DNA from: Lutibacter sp.
GTDB taxonomy: Bacteria; Bacteroidota; Bacteroidia; Flavobacteriales; Flavobacteriaceae
DNA: 15,210 nucleotides
Assembly (NCBI GenBank): GCA_030599055.1
Contig: JAUVOS010000031.1
Location: 1-15,210 of the forward strand
Direction: 5' to 3'
How positions within the stretch are numbered: the first letter of the stretch is position 1; every line of letters begins with the position of its first letter. This document shows positions 7,166 to 14,534 of this stretch, piece after piece. The position numbers were made by a program, and so were the translations under genes. The notes beneath the pieces were generated by a model. It worked only from the letters and a program-made list of their open reading frames with translations, had not been told where the DNA came from and did not search any database.

Positions 7166-8467
7166 ATGAGAAACTATATACTCATACTGATAGTTCTTGT
7201 GCAATGGAACTCTTTTTCACAAGATAAAAATTCAGAGCATTTTGGTTTGCTTACTGAAATAACTCCTTTTGAATCTGATAAAGATCAAGTATTCTTAAAC
7301 ACCTTATTAAGAAACCTCAAGCCTGGAGATACTCTAAAATTAAAACCCGGATTTTACACGGGTCCGGCTACTATTACAGTACCCAATGTAATTATTGACG
7401 GAGGCGGAAAAGCAACAATTTCGGGCATGGCTAATGAATCAGTTATCTATGTGAAAGCAGCTGGTGTTACCATTAAAAATTTACATATAACTAATTCCGG
7501 AGATTCTCCTGACCGTTTAGATGCTGGTGTAAAAGTTTTGGAAGCAAACAATACACTTGTTCAAAATTGCCTTATTGAAGAATGTCTTTTTGGTGTTGAC
7601 ATCTTTAAATCTGATGGTGTTGTTGTTGAACACAATGACATTACTTCTATCTCAACAAAACCATTAGCCCTAAAAGGTGACGCTATACGGCTTTGGTATT
7701 CTACGAATAATAAGATACAATTTAACTATTGGCATGGTGTACGTGATATGGTAGTTTGGTATTCCTCAGGAAATCATTTTGAAGGAAATAAAGGTGTCGG
7801 CAATCGGTATAGTATTCACTTTATGTATGCACATAATAATCGAATACATAATAATGAATTTTACAATAACTCCGTGGGTGTATTTCTTATGTATAGTGAA
7901 CAAACCATCCTTTCAGAGAACTTAATACAAGGTTCGGTTGGAACAACGGGCATGTGTTTAGGTTTAAAGGAAACATCCTCTAATCAAATATTAAACAATC
8001 GTTTTTTGTATTCTGCCTACGGAATTCACTTTGATGTATCTCCATTTGTAACTGAAAAGATTAATACCGTAGTTGGTAATGAAATTGCTTTTTGTAATGT
8101 GGGTATGTTATTTCATTCAGACTTAGAAGGAAATTGGATAACAAATAACTATTTACACGATAATTTAACGCAAGTTTATGCACGTGGAAAAACGGCAAAT
8201 GGAAATAAATTTGAAGGGAATTACTGGAGTGATTATCAGGGATATGATAAAGATGAAAATAATATCGGCGATGTCCCTTATAGCTTATATAGCTATAGTG
8301 AACACCTTTGGGCATTTAATAAAAATGTAAAATTCTTTTATGGAGCTCCTATCTTAGAAGTTTTAGATTTTTTAGAACGACTCGCCCCTTTTTCAAAACC
8401 AAAATTTGTATTAAGAGATAAAAAACCCATGTATAAATGGGAACAAAATAAAGAACGAGAATATTAA
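7166..8467 (+). CDS. nosD: NosD, periplasmic copper-site maturation protein
   Basis: NosD is the periplasmic beta-helix protein that works with the NosFY ABC transporter and NosL in assembling the CuZ copper-sulfide centre of N2O reductase. The 433-aa product has a signal peptide (hydrophobic 4-13, cleavage near S18). The middle (about 70-345) is a run of N-rich parallel beta-helix turns of the PbH1/CASH type, such as NTLVQNCLIEEC, NNRIHNNEFYNNS and SNQILNNRFLYS. The C-terminal family signature GNYWSDYQGYD (351-361) ... IGDVPY (367-372) is present. Length and order are normal for NosD. It lies 122 bp after the NosB-like gene, beyond the long-loop hairpin, and 112 bp before nosG. The assignment is secure. 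Confidence 0.95.
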   Translation: MRNYILILIVLVQWNSFSQDKNSEHFGLLTEITPFESDKDQVFLNTLLRNLKPGDTLKLKPGFYTGPATITVPNVIIDGGGKATISGMANESVIYVKAAGVTIKNLHITNSGDSPDRLDAGVKVLEANNTLVQNCLIEECLFGVDIFKSDGVVVEHNDITSISTKPLALKGDAIRLWYSTNNKIQFNYWHGVRDMVVWYSSGNHFEGNKGVGNRYSIHFMYAHNNRIHNNEFYNNSVGVFLMYSEQTILSENLIQGSVGTTGMCLGLKETSSNQILNNRFLYSAYGIHFDVSPFVTEKINTVVGNEIAFCNVGMLFHSDLEGNWITNNYLHDNLTQVYARGKTANGNKFEGNYWSDYQGYDKDENNIGDVPYSLYSYSEHLWAFNKNVKFFYGAPILEVLDFLERLAPFSKPKFVLRDKKPMYKWEQNKEREY

Positions 8468-8479
8468 AGAAATTAAGAA

Positions 8480-8553
8480 TTAAGAATTGAAAAAAATGAA
8501 TATAAATTCTTAACTTTATAAACTTTTAGATACAGACGCAATCTATTGCGTCT
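8480..8553. repeat. Two small hairpins in the nosD-nosG gap
   Basis: The first has arms TTAAGAATT (8480-8488) and AATTCTTAA (8505-8513) with a 16-nt loop. The second is AGACGCAAT (8534-8542) with ATTGCGTCT (8545-8553), a perfect 9-bp dyad separated by only 2 nt. AGACGCAAT...ATTGCGTCT palindromes are, to my knowledge, common dispersed intergenic repeats. Neither hairpin has a T-run, so I do not call a terminator. They could affect mRNA processing between nosD and nosG. Confidence 0.5.
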
Positions 8554-8579
8554 CTGACAAACTTTTAACTTCAAAAGAT

Positions 8580-9413
8580 ATGGGACAATCAAAATTAGAT
8601 ATTAATAGAAGGCAATTTCTAAAAAATGGAGCTGTTGCGGTAGTTGCTCTAGGGGCTGTTGGAGTTGGAGCAAACTATTTAAAAAAACTCAACATTGAAA
8701 ATTCCAAAACACTTTTACGACCTCCAGGAGCTGTTCATGAAGATGAATTTATCTATGCCTGTATTAAATGTGGCCTTTGTGTTCAAATCTGCCCTATTGA
8801 AGCTATTAAACTAGCGGGTATTTCAGAGGGTTTGTCATACGGAACTCCTTATATAGACCCGCGTGCACAAGCCTGTGACTTCTCTTGTGACGCCATGCAA
8901 TGTATAGAAACTTGTCCTACTTCTGCATTAAATTTTATACCCTTTAAAACGGCTGGAGAAGAAGCATATGTGGCTTATAATAAAGCTAATCCTACGCCAG
9001 GTCCCGATTATAATCCTATTGCTATACAGTCTAAAGCGATGAAAGCGCATACAAAAATGGGATTAGCTGTTATCAATTGCAAAACTTGTTTTGCTAAAGA
9101 AGGTAAAAGCTTTAAAGGTGTGCCAAGAGAAGAAGGTTTTGAAGGAGTTTATCGTTCCCCAAATCCCAAACGACAAGAACGCAAGGCATCTCCAGTTAAT
9201 GACCATTCCTTTGACCGTGAATTATGTGATTTATGTGTTACAGAATGTCCGATTGGAGAATCTGCTATTAAGATGGAAAAAAAGACAAGAGGGAATGGCG
9301 ATAGTTTTTGGGGTCCAATGATTCAAGATGGATGTACCGGTTGTGGAGTATGTGTGATGGTCTGTCCATCGACTCCGGATACTATTATTATTGAAAAATT
9401 AGAAACTGCTTAA
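8580..9413 (+). CDS. nosG: NosG-like Tat-exported polyferredoxin
   Basis: This is a periplasmic iron-sulfur protein of the NapG/NosG/MauM type, 277 aa. It is thought to act with NosH to move electrons from menaquinol toward the N2O reductase. A Tat signal is present (NRRQFLK at 9-15, then a hydrophobic stretch to about 31). Cysteine groups are: C61-C64-C67-C71-P; C99, C103, C108, C112-P; C216-C219-C223-P; and C252-C255-C258-C262-P. These fit four [4Fe-4S] clusters, with C167 and C170 as extra ligands or partners. The gene is followed after only 11 bp by nosH, so the two are surely co-transcribed. In Wolinella, cytochrome genes nosC1 and nosC2 separate nosG from nosH. Here they are missing, and c-type haem domains sit on the second NosZ instead. 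Confidence 0.88.
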   Translation: MGQSKLDINRRQFLKNGAVAVVALGAVGVGANYLKKLNIENSKTLLRPPGAVHEDEFIYACIKCGLCVQICPIEAIKLAGISEGLSYGTPYIDPRAQACDFSCDAMQCIETCPTSALNFIPFKTAGEEAYVAYNKANPTPGPDYNPIAIQSKAMKAHTKMGLAVINCKTCFAKEGKSFKGVPREEGFEGVYRSPNPKRQERKASPVNDHSFDRELCDLCVTECPIGESAIKMEKKTRGNGDSFWGPMIQDGCTGCGVCVMVCPSTPDTIIIEKLETA

Positions 9414-9424
9414 ATTCTTTACTG

Positions 9425-10357
9425 ATGATTAAAATTAAAAAATTACAGCCTTTAGCCGCCAAACGTAGAGAAGAAATGCCTAATTCCAAATTAGGTGTCA
9501 CTTTTAAAGAATGGAAAGCTAATAAACCAAACAAGAATAAATGGCGTAACAAACGTTGGGCTGTTCTATTGTTTTTTAATTTCTTGTTTTGGGCATCTTT
9601 TGCTTTTGATATTGGTGTACTTGAAGGTTCTTTAAGCGGCTCTCGATTTTTTGGGATATATTTAATGGATCCTTTTAATGCTTTGCAGGAGATGTTTATT
9701 GCTAGTCGAACTGGGTATTTCGCCATGTTAACAACCAATTTCTTTATTGGGTTTTTTGTAATATTAATATTTTACTTCCTTATGGGTGGTCGTACATTTT
9801 GTTCTTGGCTTTGCCCCTATCACTTCTTAGCTGAAAATGCTGAAAAACTACACAACTATTTAGTTAAAAAGAAAAAAATAAAAGAGCATTCCTATAATAT
9901 TGGAATCAAATATATCTTTTGGGTCGGTTTTCTTCTATTGGCATTTTTTACAAAGACATTGGTTTTCGAAACGATAAATCCGGTTGGGATAATCTCAAGA
10001 GCAATTATTTATGGCCCCGGTTTATTATTAGTGTGGATTGTCGTTCTTTTACTCTTTGAAATAGTTTATTCCAAACGATTTTGGTGTCGTTATGTTTGCC
10101 CGATTGGTGTAACTTATAGTGTATTGAAAAAAGTATCACCCGTAGGTGTCGAATTCGATTTAAGCAAATGTGGTCATTGTAGAGACTGCCAAGATGTTTG
10201 TTTAGTTCCTCACGAATTGTGGTTTGTAAAACGAGGTGAAGCCACAAAGGAAATTCATGTTACAGGTGCAGATTGCACCAATTGTGGATTGTGCGTAGAT
10301 GTTTGCTATGGTGATGCTCTTAAACTTAAAATAAAGGGATTTGATAAAATAATGTAG
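9425..10357 (+). CDS. nosH: NosH/NapH-like membrane quinol dehydrogenase subunit
   Basis: This is an integral membrane iron-sulfur protein of the NapH/NosH/MauN family, 310 aa. It is believed to oxidise menaquinol with NosG. Four hydrophobic segments are seen at about 45-63, 100-121, 162-180 and 193-215. Two CxxxCP motifs, C126-SWL-C130-P and C221-RYV-C225-P, follow segments two and four, as is typical of this family. Two [4Fe-4S] motifs close the protein: C249-C252-C255...C259 and C284-C287-C290...C294. Unlike standard 8Fe ferredoxins neither final cysteine is followed by Pro. The stop codon is followed after 2 bp by a heptamer repeat array, so the downstream copper genes are 319 bp away. 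Confidence 0.88.
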   Translation: MIKIKKLQPLAAKRREEMPNSKLGVTFKEWKANKPNKNKWRNKRWAVLLFFNFLFWASFAFDIGVLEGSLSGSRFFGIYLMDPFNALQEMFIASRTGYFAMLTTNFFIGFFVILIFYFLMGGRTFCSWLCPYHFLAENAEKLHNYLVKKKKIKEHSYNIGIKYIFWVGFLLLAFFTKTLVFETINPVGIISRAIIYGPGLLLVWIVVLLLFEIVYSKRFWCRYVCPIGVTYSVLKKVSPVGVEFDLSKCGHCRDCQDVCLVPHELWFVKRGEATKEIHVTGADCTNCGLCVDVCYGDALKLKIKGFDKIM

Positions 10358-10359
10358 AA

Positions 10360-10562
10360 GGAAAAAGGCAATGGGCAATGGGCAATGGGCAATAGGTAAT
10401 AGGTAATAGGAAAAAGGCAATGGGCAATGGGCAATGGGTAATGGGTAATAGGTAATAGGTAATAGGAAAAAGGCAATGGGCAATGGGCAATGGGCAATAG
10501 GTAATAGGTAATAGGAAAAAGGCAATGGGCAATAGGAAAAAGGCAATGGGCAATGGGCAATA
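10360..10562. repeat. Array of 29 tandem 7-bp units with higher-order pattern
   Basis: A gap-free heptamer array of 203 bp. The units are GGAAAAA (A), GGCAATG (C), GGCAATA (D), GGTAATA (T) and GGTAATG (U). The order is ACCCDTT ACCCUTTT ACCCDTT ACD ACCD, so A marks the start of each of five superunits of 7, 8, 7, 3 and 4 heptamers. Because 7 is not a multiple of 3, all frames stay open on the minus strand, giving false coding frames. The array lies between nosH and nosF. The C-C and C-U junctions make GGG tracts with 4-nt spacers. Confidence 0.95.
10422..10445 (+). other. Potential G-quadruplex inside the heptamer array
   Basis: Four GGG tracts at 10422-10424, 10429-10431, 10436-10438 and 10443-10445 are separated by CAAT, CAAT and TAAT, which meets the usual G3-N1-7 rule. 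It is on the coding strand, so it could form in the transcript as well as in DNA. Other superunits give only three GGG plus GG tracts. The pattern is visible in the sequence; folding is an inference. Confidence 0.5.
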
Positions 10563-10676
10563 GAAAAAAAACTGAATAATAAATAATATTGAAACAATAA
10601 GCAGCGTATCTCTAGGTTAATCAACTTTGTGCCTTAGTGTCTTTGCAGTAAATAAAAATCTAAAAACTAAACATTC
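10563..10676. other. Non-repetitive part of the nosH-nosF gap
   Basis: AT-rich leader of nosF. It contains a TTTGTGCCTTAGTGTCTTTG element at 10626-10645, related to the intergenic repeat at 720-745. It also has CAACTTTG at 10622-10629, one base short of the TAnnTTTG promoter motif. With the array, it makes up the 319-bp gap between nosH and nosF. No gene is seen. Confidence 0.4.
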
Positions 10677-11330
10677 ATGAAAAATTCTGAGACTTTAATC
10701 TCGGTTAATGATCTGACAAAATCTTTTAAAAAGGTTGCGGTGCTTAAAAATCTTACGCATGATTTTAAAGCAGGTGAGCGCATTGCTCTCGTCGGTCAGA
10801 ATGGAGCGGGAAAAACCACATTGATACGTAGCATTTTAGGCTTGTATAAATATGAAGGTAGTATTGATATTCTTGGTATGAATCCAAGAACAGAACGTGA
10901 AAAAATACTACATCATATAGGGTTTGTGCCACAAATACCACCTCCAATAAAAATGACGGTACGTGAAATGCTAGAATTCTTTAGCACCATAACCAATACT
11001 GATAAAGAAAAATTTATTGAAATAAGTGAAACATTAGGATTAGATGTAGAAGCCAATCTCGATAAGCCTTTTATGAAACTATCGGGTGGAATGAAACAAA
11101 AATTATTGGTATCATTTGCTTTAGGAAGAAATCCGAAAATATTATTGATGGATGAACCTGCTGCTAATCTGGATCCGAAGGCAAGGAAAATTCTATTTGA
11201 ATATTTGCATAATTTCGATAAAGATGCGCTGATGATTATTAGTAGCCATCGAATTGATGAAGTTGAAGGATTGGTAAATCGATTAATTGAGATGGATCTC
11301 GGTAAAATTGTGGTGGATAAAGAAGTTTAA
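10677..11330 (+). CDS. nosF: NosF, ABC transporter ATPase
   Basis: Cytoplasmic ATPase of the NosFY transporter that, with NosD, supports CuZ cluster assembly, probably by delivering a sulfur species or loading copper through NosL. The 217-aa product has all ABC motifs: Walker A GQNGAGKT (40-47), Q-loop Q86, signature LSGGMKQK (135-142), Walker B ILLMDE (155-160), D-loop NLD (164-166) and switch H191. It lacks the C-terminal extension of the roughly 300-aa proteobacterial NosF. The gene starts after the heptamer array. It is separated from its partner nosY by nosL, so the order is F-L-Y rather than F-Y-L. Assignment rests on the ABC motifs plus the nos context. Confidence 0.93.
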   Translation: MKNSETLISVNDLTKSFKKVAVLKNLTHDFKAGERIALVGQNGAGKTTLIRSILGLYKYEGSIDILGMNPRTEREKILHHIGFVPQIPPPIKMTVREMLEFFSTITNTDKEKFIEISETLGLDVEANLDKPFMKLSGGMKQKLLVSFALGRNPKILLMDEPAANLDPKARKILFEYLHNFDKDALMIISSHRIDEVEGLVNRLIEMDLGKIVVDKEV

Positions 11331-11468
11331 AATAGTTAAAAGTTTATAAAGCTGAAAGTGAAAAGTTATATTCCTTTTATTTAAATACAACTTAACAAAC
11401 TCTATACTTTAAAAACTTTATACTTTATACTTTAAAAACTTTACACTTTAAAACTAAATATAAATACG
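11331..11468. repeat. AT-rich repeats in the nosF-nosL gap
   Basis: The gap holds short repeats of the ACTTTA / TAAAGT kind. An 18-bp direct repeat, TATACTTTAAAAACTTTA, occurs at 11403-11420 and 11426-11443. The left end (AGTTAAAAGTTTATAAAG) is close to the reverse complement of the right-hand repeats (CTTTATA...ACTTTAAAAC), so a long weak stem is possible. The same AGTTAAAAGTTT 12-mer occurs at 11334, 12915 and 13894. Confidence 0.55.
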
Positions 11469-12047
11469 ATGAAAAAACTAACATTACTACTAGGAATTCT
11501 AATCCTTTTTAGTTCTTGCAAACAAAAAGTGAATTTTGAAGCTCATGATATTAATTTCGATAGAGATGTGTGTTTTGTATGTCTTATGGGATTAACAGAT
11601 CAACGCTATAATGCACAAGCTATCAATGAATATGGTGAAGTACATTGGTACGACGATATAGGTTGTTTAGGAGAAGAAATGAGAGATACAATAACTTGGG
11701 ACCAATGGAAAGGCAATAAAGTTCGGTTTTGGATTGGTGATGCCAGTAAAGGAAATGATCCATCAAATTGGATTGATGCTGAAACTGCTTTTTACGACTA
11801 TGGCAAACATACACCTATGGGATACGGATACTCTGCTTATGCTGAAAAACCAAATGCAGACACACTCTATACTTTTGAAGAAGTATTAAAACGCATTAAT
11901 GATGGAAAAACAATGCGCGAATCTTTTATTCAAGAAAAAATGTTGATGATGAAAGACGATCCTGATAAAGTAAAAATGCTAGAAAAAAAATTAAAAAATG
12001 AACAAAGTAAAGGTGATTCAACTTCTCATGTAGGACATAATCACTAA
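11469..12047 (+). CDS. nosL: NosL, copper-binding lipoprotein
   Basis: NosL is the outward-facing lipoprotein that binds Cu(I) and passes it to NosD/NosZ during N2O reductase maturation. The 192-aa product has a lipoprotein signal ending LFSSC (C17). The NosL core follows: the copper motif C35-FV-C38-L-M40, then HWYDDIGC (59-66), a conserved family region with C66. After the core there is a charged helical tail with MLMMK (158-162). The end of the protein is His-rich, SHVGHNH (186-192). That His/Met tail may add copper affinity and is not needed for the core fold. It lies 30 bp before nosY, so the two are probably co-translated from one mRNA. Confidence 0.92.
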   Translation: MKKLTLLLGILILFSSCKQKVNFEAHDINFDRDVCFVCLMGLTDQRYNAQAINEYGEVHWYDDIGCLGEEMRDTITWDQWKGNKVRFWIGDASKGNDPSNWIDAETAFYDYGKHTPMGYGYSAYAEKPNADTLYTFEEVLKRINDGKTMRESFIQEKMLMMKDDPDKVKMLEKKLKNEQSKGDSTSHVGHNH

Positions 12048-12077
12048 TCAATTTCAATCAATCTAAAACAATAAATA

Positions 12078-12914
12078 ATGAAAAGTTTTGATAGTTTAAA
12101 ACAAATCATTTATTCAGATATTCGACAAAACTTACGTTCACGATGGTTTTGGGCCTATAGTATTTTATTCGGTGGCTTTGTAGCAGTAATGTTTACATCA
12201 GGTATTACTGAATCACAAATCATAGGCTTTGTTGGCTTGAGTCGTTTGATGGTAACCTTTATGCAGATTAGTATGGCAATCTTGCCAATTTACGTGCTTA
12301 TTTCAACAGTACGTTCTGTAGTCGGTGACCGTGAGAACTCAGTAATGGAGTATATCTTATCCTTACCAATTTCTTTTACAAGTTACTTTTGGGGCAAACT
12401 TATCGGACGTTTTTTTATAATCTATACACCCGTATTTATTGCCTTATTAGGATCAGTCTTATGGGCTTTACTAACTAATATTGATGTTCCGTGGGATTTA
12501 TTTTTCCTATACAGCGCTTTATTAGCCTCCTTAGTGTTTTTCTTTTTAGGCTTGAGCATGTTTATCTCAGCTAGAGCCACATCGCAAGACATTGCTGTGA
12601 GTACTGCATTTATCATCTGGTTGTTTTTAGTAGCCTTTATTGATTTAATCCTTATCGGAATTATGTTGCGTATGCGTGGAAATCCGAGTTTGATTATTGG
12701 TTTAGGTATGTTGAATCCATTACAAGTTTTTAGAACAGGAAGTTTAATTCTTTTTGATCCACAACTGACCGTAATGGGAACCGCTTCGTACTATGTGTTG
12801 GACACCGTGAACCGTGGTGTATTTATCGCATTTTCAATACTATACCCAATATTATTAGGCTTTATATTTGCATTTTTTGGAAATAGATATTTTAACAGAA
12901 ATGATGTGGTTTAG
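12078..12914 (+). CDS. nosY: NosY, ABC transporter permease
   Basis: Membrane partner of NosF. The 278-aa protein has six likely transmembrane segments: near 24-42, 53-77, 108-131, 137-160, 171-197 and 247-271. The ABC-2 type feature VVGDRENSVMEYILSLPIS lies between the second and third segments, in the region that contacts the ATPase. It belongs to the NosY/ABC-2 permease family, which in the solved NosDFY complex forms a dimer with two NosF ATPases and a periplasmic NosD. The length is normal. The gene follows nosL after 30 bp and precedes the pentapeptide-repeat gene by 43 bp of AT-rich repeat. Confidence 0.93.
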   Translation: MKSFDSLKQIIYSDIRQNLRSRWFWAYSILFGGFVAVMFTSGITESQIIGFVGLSRLMVTFMQISMAILPIYVLISTVRSVVGDRENSVMEYILSLPISFTSYFWGKLIGRFFIIYTPVFIALLGSVLWALLTNIDVPWDLFFLYSALLASLVFFFLGLSMFISARATSQDIAVSTAFIIWLFLVAFIDLILIGIMLRMRGNPSLIIGLGMLNPLQVFRTGSLILFDPQLTVMGTASYYVLDTVNRGVFIAFSILYPILLGFIFAFFGNRYFNRNDVV

Positions 12915-12957
12915 AGTTAAAAGTTTTTAAAGTTATAAAGTTGAAAGTAAATAATTG

Positions 12958-13878
12958 ATGAACCATTTTATTTTTTTTACCGGATTGTTGGTGATGAGTA
13001 GTTTATACTATTCATGTGGATTCACCACTAACTCTCCTGTTAGTCAGTTGTTTCCATACAAACCTGATACTACAGACTTACCTGAGTTAGCTGTATTTTT
13101 AGAAGCAGATCAGCTGGCGAAGATTATTGAAGAGGAAACCACCCTTTCTAATGGAAAAAAAAGATACAAAGGAATCATTTCTATACCACAAAATGGAGAC
13201 GATTTTAGACGTGATTCACTTGACGAGGTATATTGGCCAAAAACCAATGTAATTGAAGGTGATTTTAGAGGTGCTTCAATTCGATCTGGGAGATGTCATG
13301 ATGGGAATTATCGTAAATCTGATTTTAGAGCTGCTGATGTGCGTTGGACCATTTTTGACGGTTCCATAATGGATAGCATCAACTTTCAACAAAGTAGATT
13401 ATTCCACGTAAAAGTGAATTACACAAATCTTTCAAACTCTAATTTTAGAGGAGCCAATATGTTTGGAATGGAAGGACATTTTTCCAAAATGCGAAATTGT
13501 GATTTTACGGGAGCATTGATGAAAGATTCTGAGTTTTTAGACAGTGATTTAACAGGCTCTATCGCTGTTAAAGCCAAACTTTTTAGAGCGGTGTTGCTCA
13601 AATCGAAATTAGATTCTTGCGATTTCTCTTATGCAGATTTCACGGGAGCCGGTTTGGAAGAATCCTCTTTTATCAACTCAAGATTATGGTATGCCAATTT
13701 TCGAGGCGGGCATTTACAAGGTACAAATCTTGAAGGTGCCGATTTAAAAGGATGCAATTTTTTTGGGACTGAGTTTGAAAATACCAATTTTAAAAATGCT
13801 ATTAATATTCCTGATGAGATAAAAGCCTTTATCAATGAAGAGGGTTTGGCAACTGGTGTTTGGCAAGACACCAAATGA
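12958..13878 (+). CDS. Pentapeptide-repeat lipoprotein
   Basis: A 306-aa exported protein. I choose the ATG at 12958 rather than the in-frame TTG just before it. The N-terminus is a lipoprotein signal ending LYYSC. From about residue 100 to 285 there are A(D/N)(L/F)xx-type pentapeptides: DFRGASIRSG, DFRAADV, NFRGANMFG, DFTGALM, DLTGSI, DFSYADFTGAGLEESSF and NLEGADLKGCNF. These fold into a right-handed square beta-helix. Function of such proteins is generally unknown and they are mostly scaffolds. Its place after nosY and its 4-bp overlap with the YceI-like gene suggest a role in the envelope stage of N2O respiration, for instance docking of enzyme or copper proteins, but that is only guilt by association. 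Confidence 0.85.
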   Translation: MNHFIFFTGLLVMSSLYYSCGFTTNSPVSQLFPYKPDTTDLPELAVFLEADQLAKIIEEETTLSNGKKRYKGIISIPQNGDDFRRDSLDEVYWPKTNVIEGDFRGASIRSGRCHDGNYRKSDFRAADVRWTIFDGSIMDSINFQQSRLFHVKVNYTNLSNSNFRGANMFGMEGHFSKMRNCDFTGALMKDSEFLDSDLTGSIAVKAKLFRAVLLKSKLDSCDFSYADFTGAGLEESSFINSRLWYANFRGGHLQGTNLEGADLKGCNFFGTEFENTNFKNAINIPDEIKAFINEEGLATGVWQDTK

Positions 13879-14531
13879 TAATTAACGTTAAAAAGTTAAA
13901 AGTTTTGAAAAATAGTTTACTTCTCTTACTGATTATAACGGTTATTACAATTCTATTATTAGGTTCAACTCCCGATAATTACTTTCAATACCCTAAAAAT
14001 AGCACTATATATCTTGTGGACACCAGTAAAAGTGTGCTACATTGGGACTGCCACCATATAGGGAATCTCAGTTTTAAAAGTGGGGAAATCGTTTTTACTA
14101 AAGATAAGGAACCATTTGAAATGAACTTAAACATTGATATGAGCAGTATCAAGAATTTTGATATTGACAATGAACTACTGCAAGGCACACTCGAAAACGT
14201 GTTAAAATCAGATGAGTTTTTTAATGTTGAAAAATACCCTGAAGCTAAGTTTGAATCACATTCGTTTACTAAAATAAATAATGACAATTATAAATTTGTT
14301 GGAGATTTTGTCATTTTTGATAACGGAATTTGTTCTGAATTTGAAGGGAGCATACGAATCGTAAATGACAGTTTATACATCAATACTAAAATCTTTGTAA
14401 TTGACCGTACCGACTGGGGACTTTTTTATGTATCAGCAAACAATCCTACACCAAAGAAAGAGGAAACAGGCTTTGTAGTAACAGACTCTATTCTCTTACA
14501 TACCCATATAATTGCTTACAAAAAAAAATAG
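13875..14531 (+). CDS. YceI-like periplasmic protein
   Basis: A 218-aa protein starting at the ATG at 13875, which overlaps the preceding stop as ATGA and so suggests translational coupling. An upstream in-frame TTG is less likely. The N-terminus has a basic segment and one hydrophobic stretch (about 14-30), a signal peptide or anchor. The rest (about 38-216) resembles the YceI family. It has STIYLVDTSKSVLHW near the start, GEIVF, then LKSDEFFNVEKYPEAKFES (the typical DFFDVEKYPEATF-like motif) and NYKFVGDFVI. YceI domains are lipocalin-like barrels that carry isoprenoids such as polyprenols or quinones. A role in quinone handling beside NosGH is possible but speculative. The family call is quite good, the function open. 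Confidence 0.78.
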   Translation: MIINVKKLKVLKNSLLLLLIITVITILLLGSTPDNYFQYPKNSTIYLVDTSKSVLHWDCHHIGNLSFKSGEIVFTKDKEPFEMNLNIDMSSIKNFDIDNELLQGTLENVLKSDEFFNVEKYPEAKFESHSFTKINNDNYKFVGDFVIFDNGICSEFEGSIRIVNDSLYINTKIFVIDRTDWGLFYVSANNPTPKKEETGFVVTDSILLHTHIIAYKKK

Positions 14532-14534
14532 TTT

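Noticed and set aside
10360..10562. CRISPR array
   Set aside because: There are no spacers: the 7-bp units are directly adjacent, and no cas gene is present.
10202..10624. Three overlapping minus-strand open frames (up to 140 codons) with LPIAHCPLP-like repeats
   Set aside because: They are translations of the heptamer array, whose unit length keeps all minus-strand frames open. They overlap nosH and have no plausible protein features.
10622..10629. CAACTTTG as a promoter for nosF
   Set aside because: One fixed base of TAnnTTTG is missing and no -33 element is evident. It lies next to a TTTGTGCCTTAG repeat element, so the match may be accidental.
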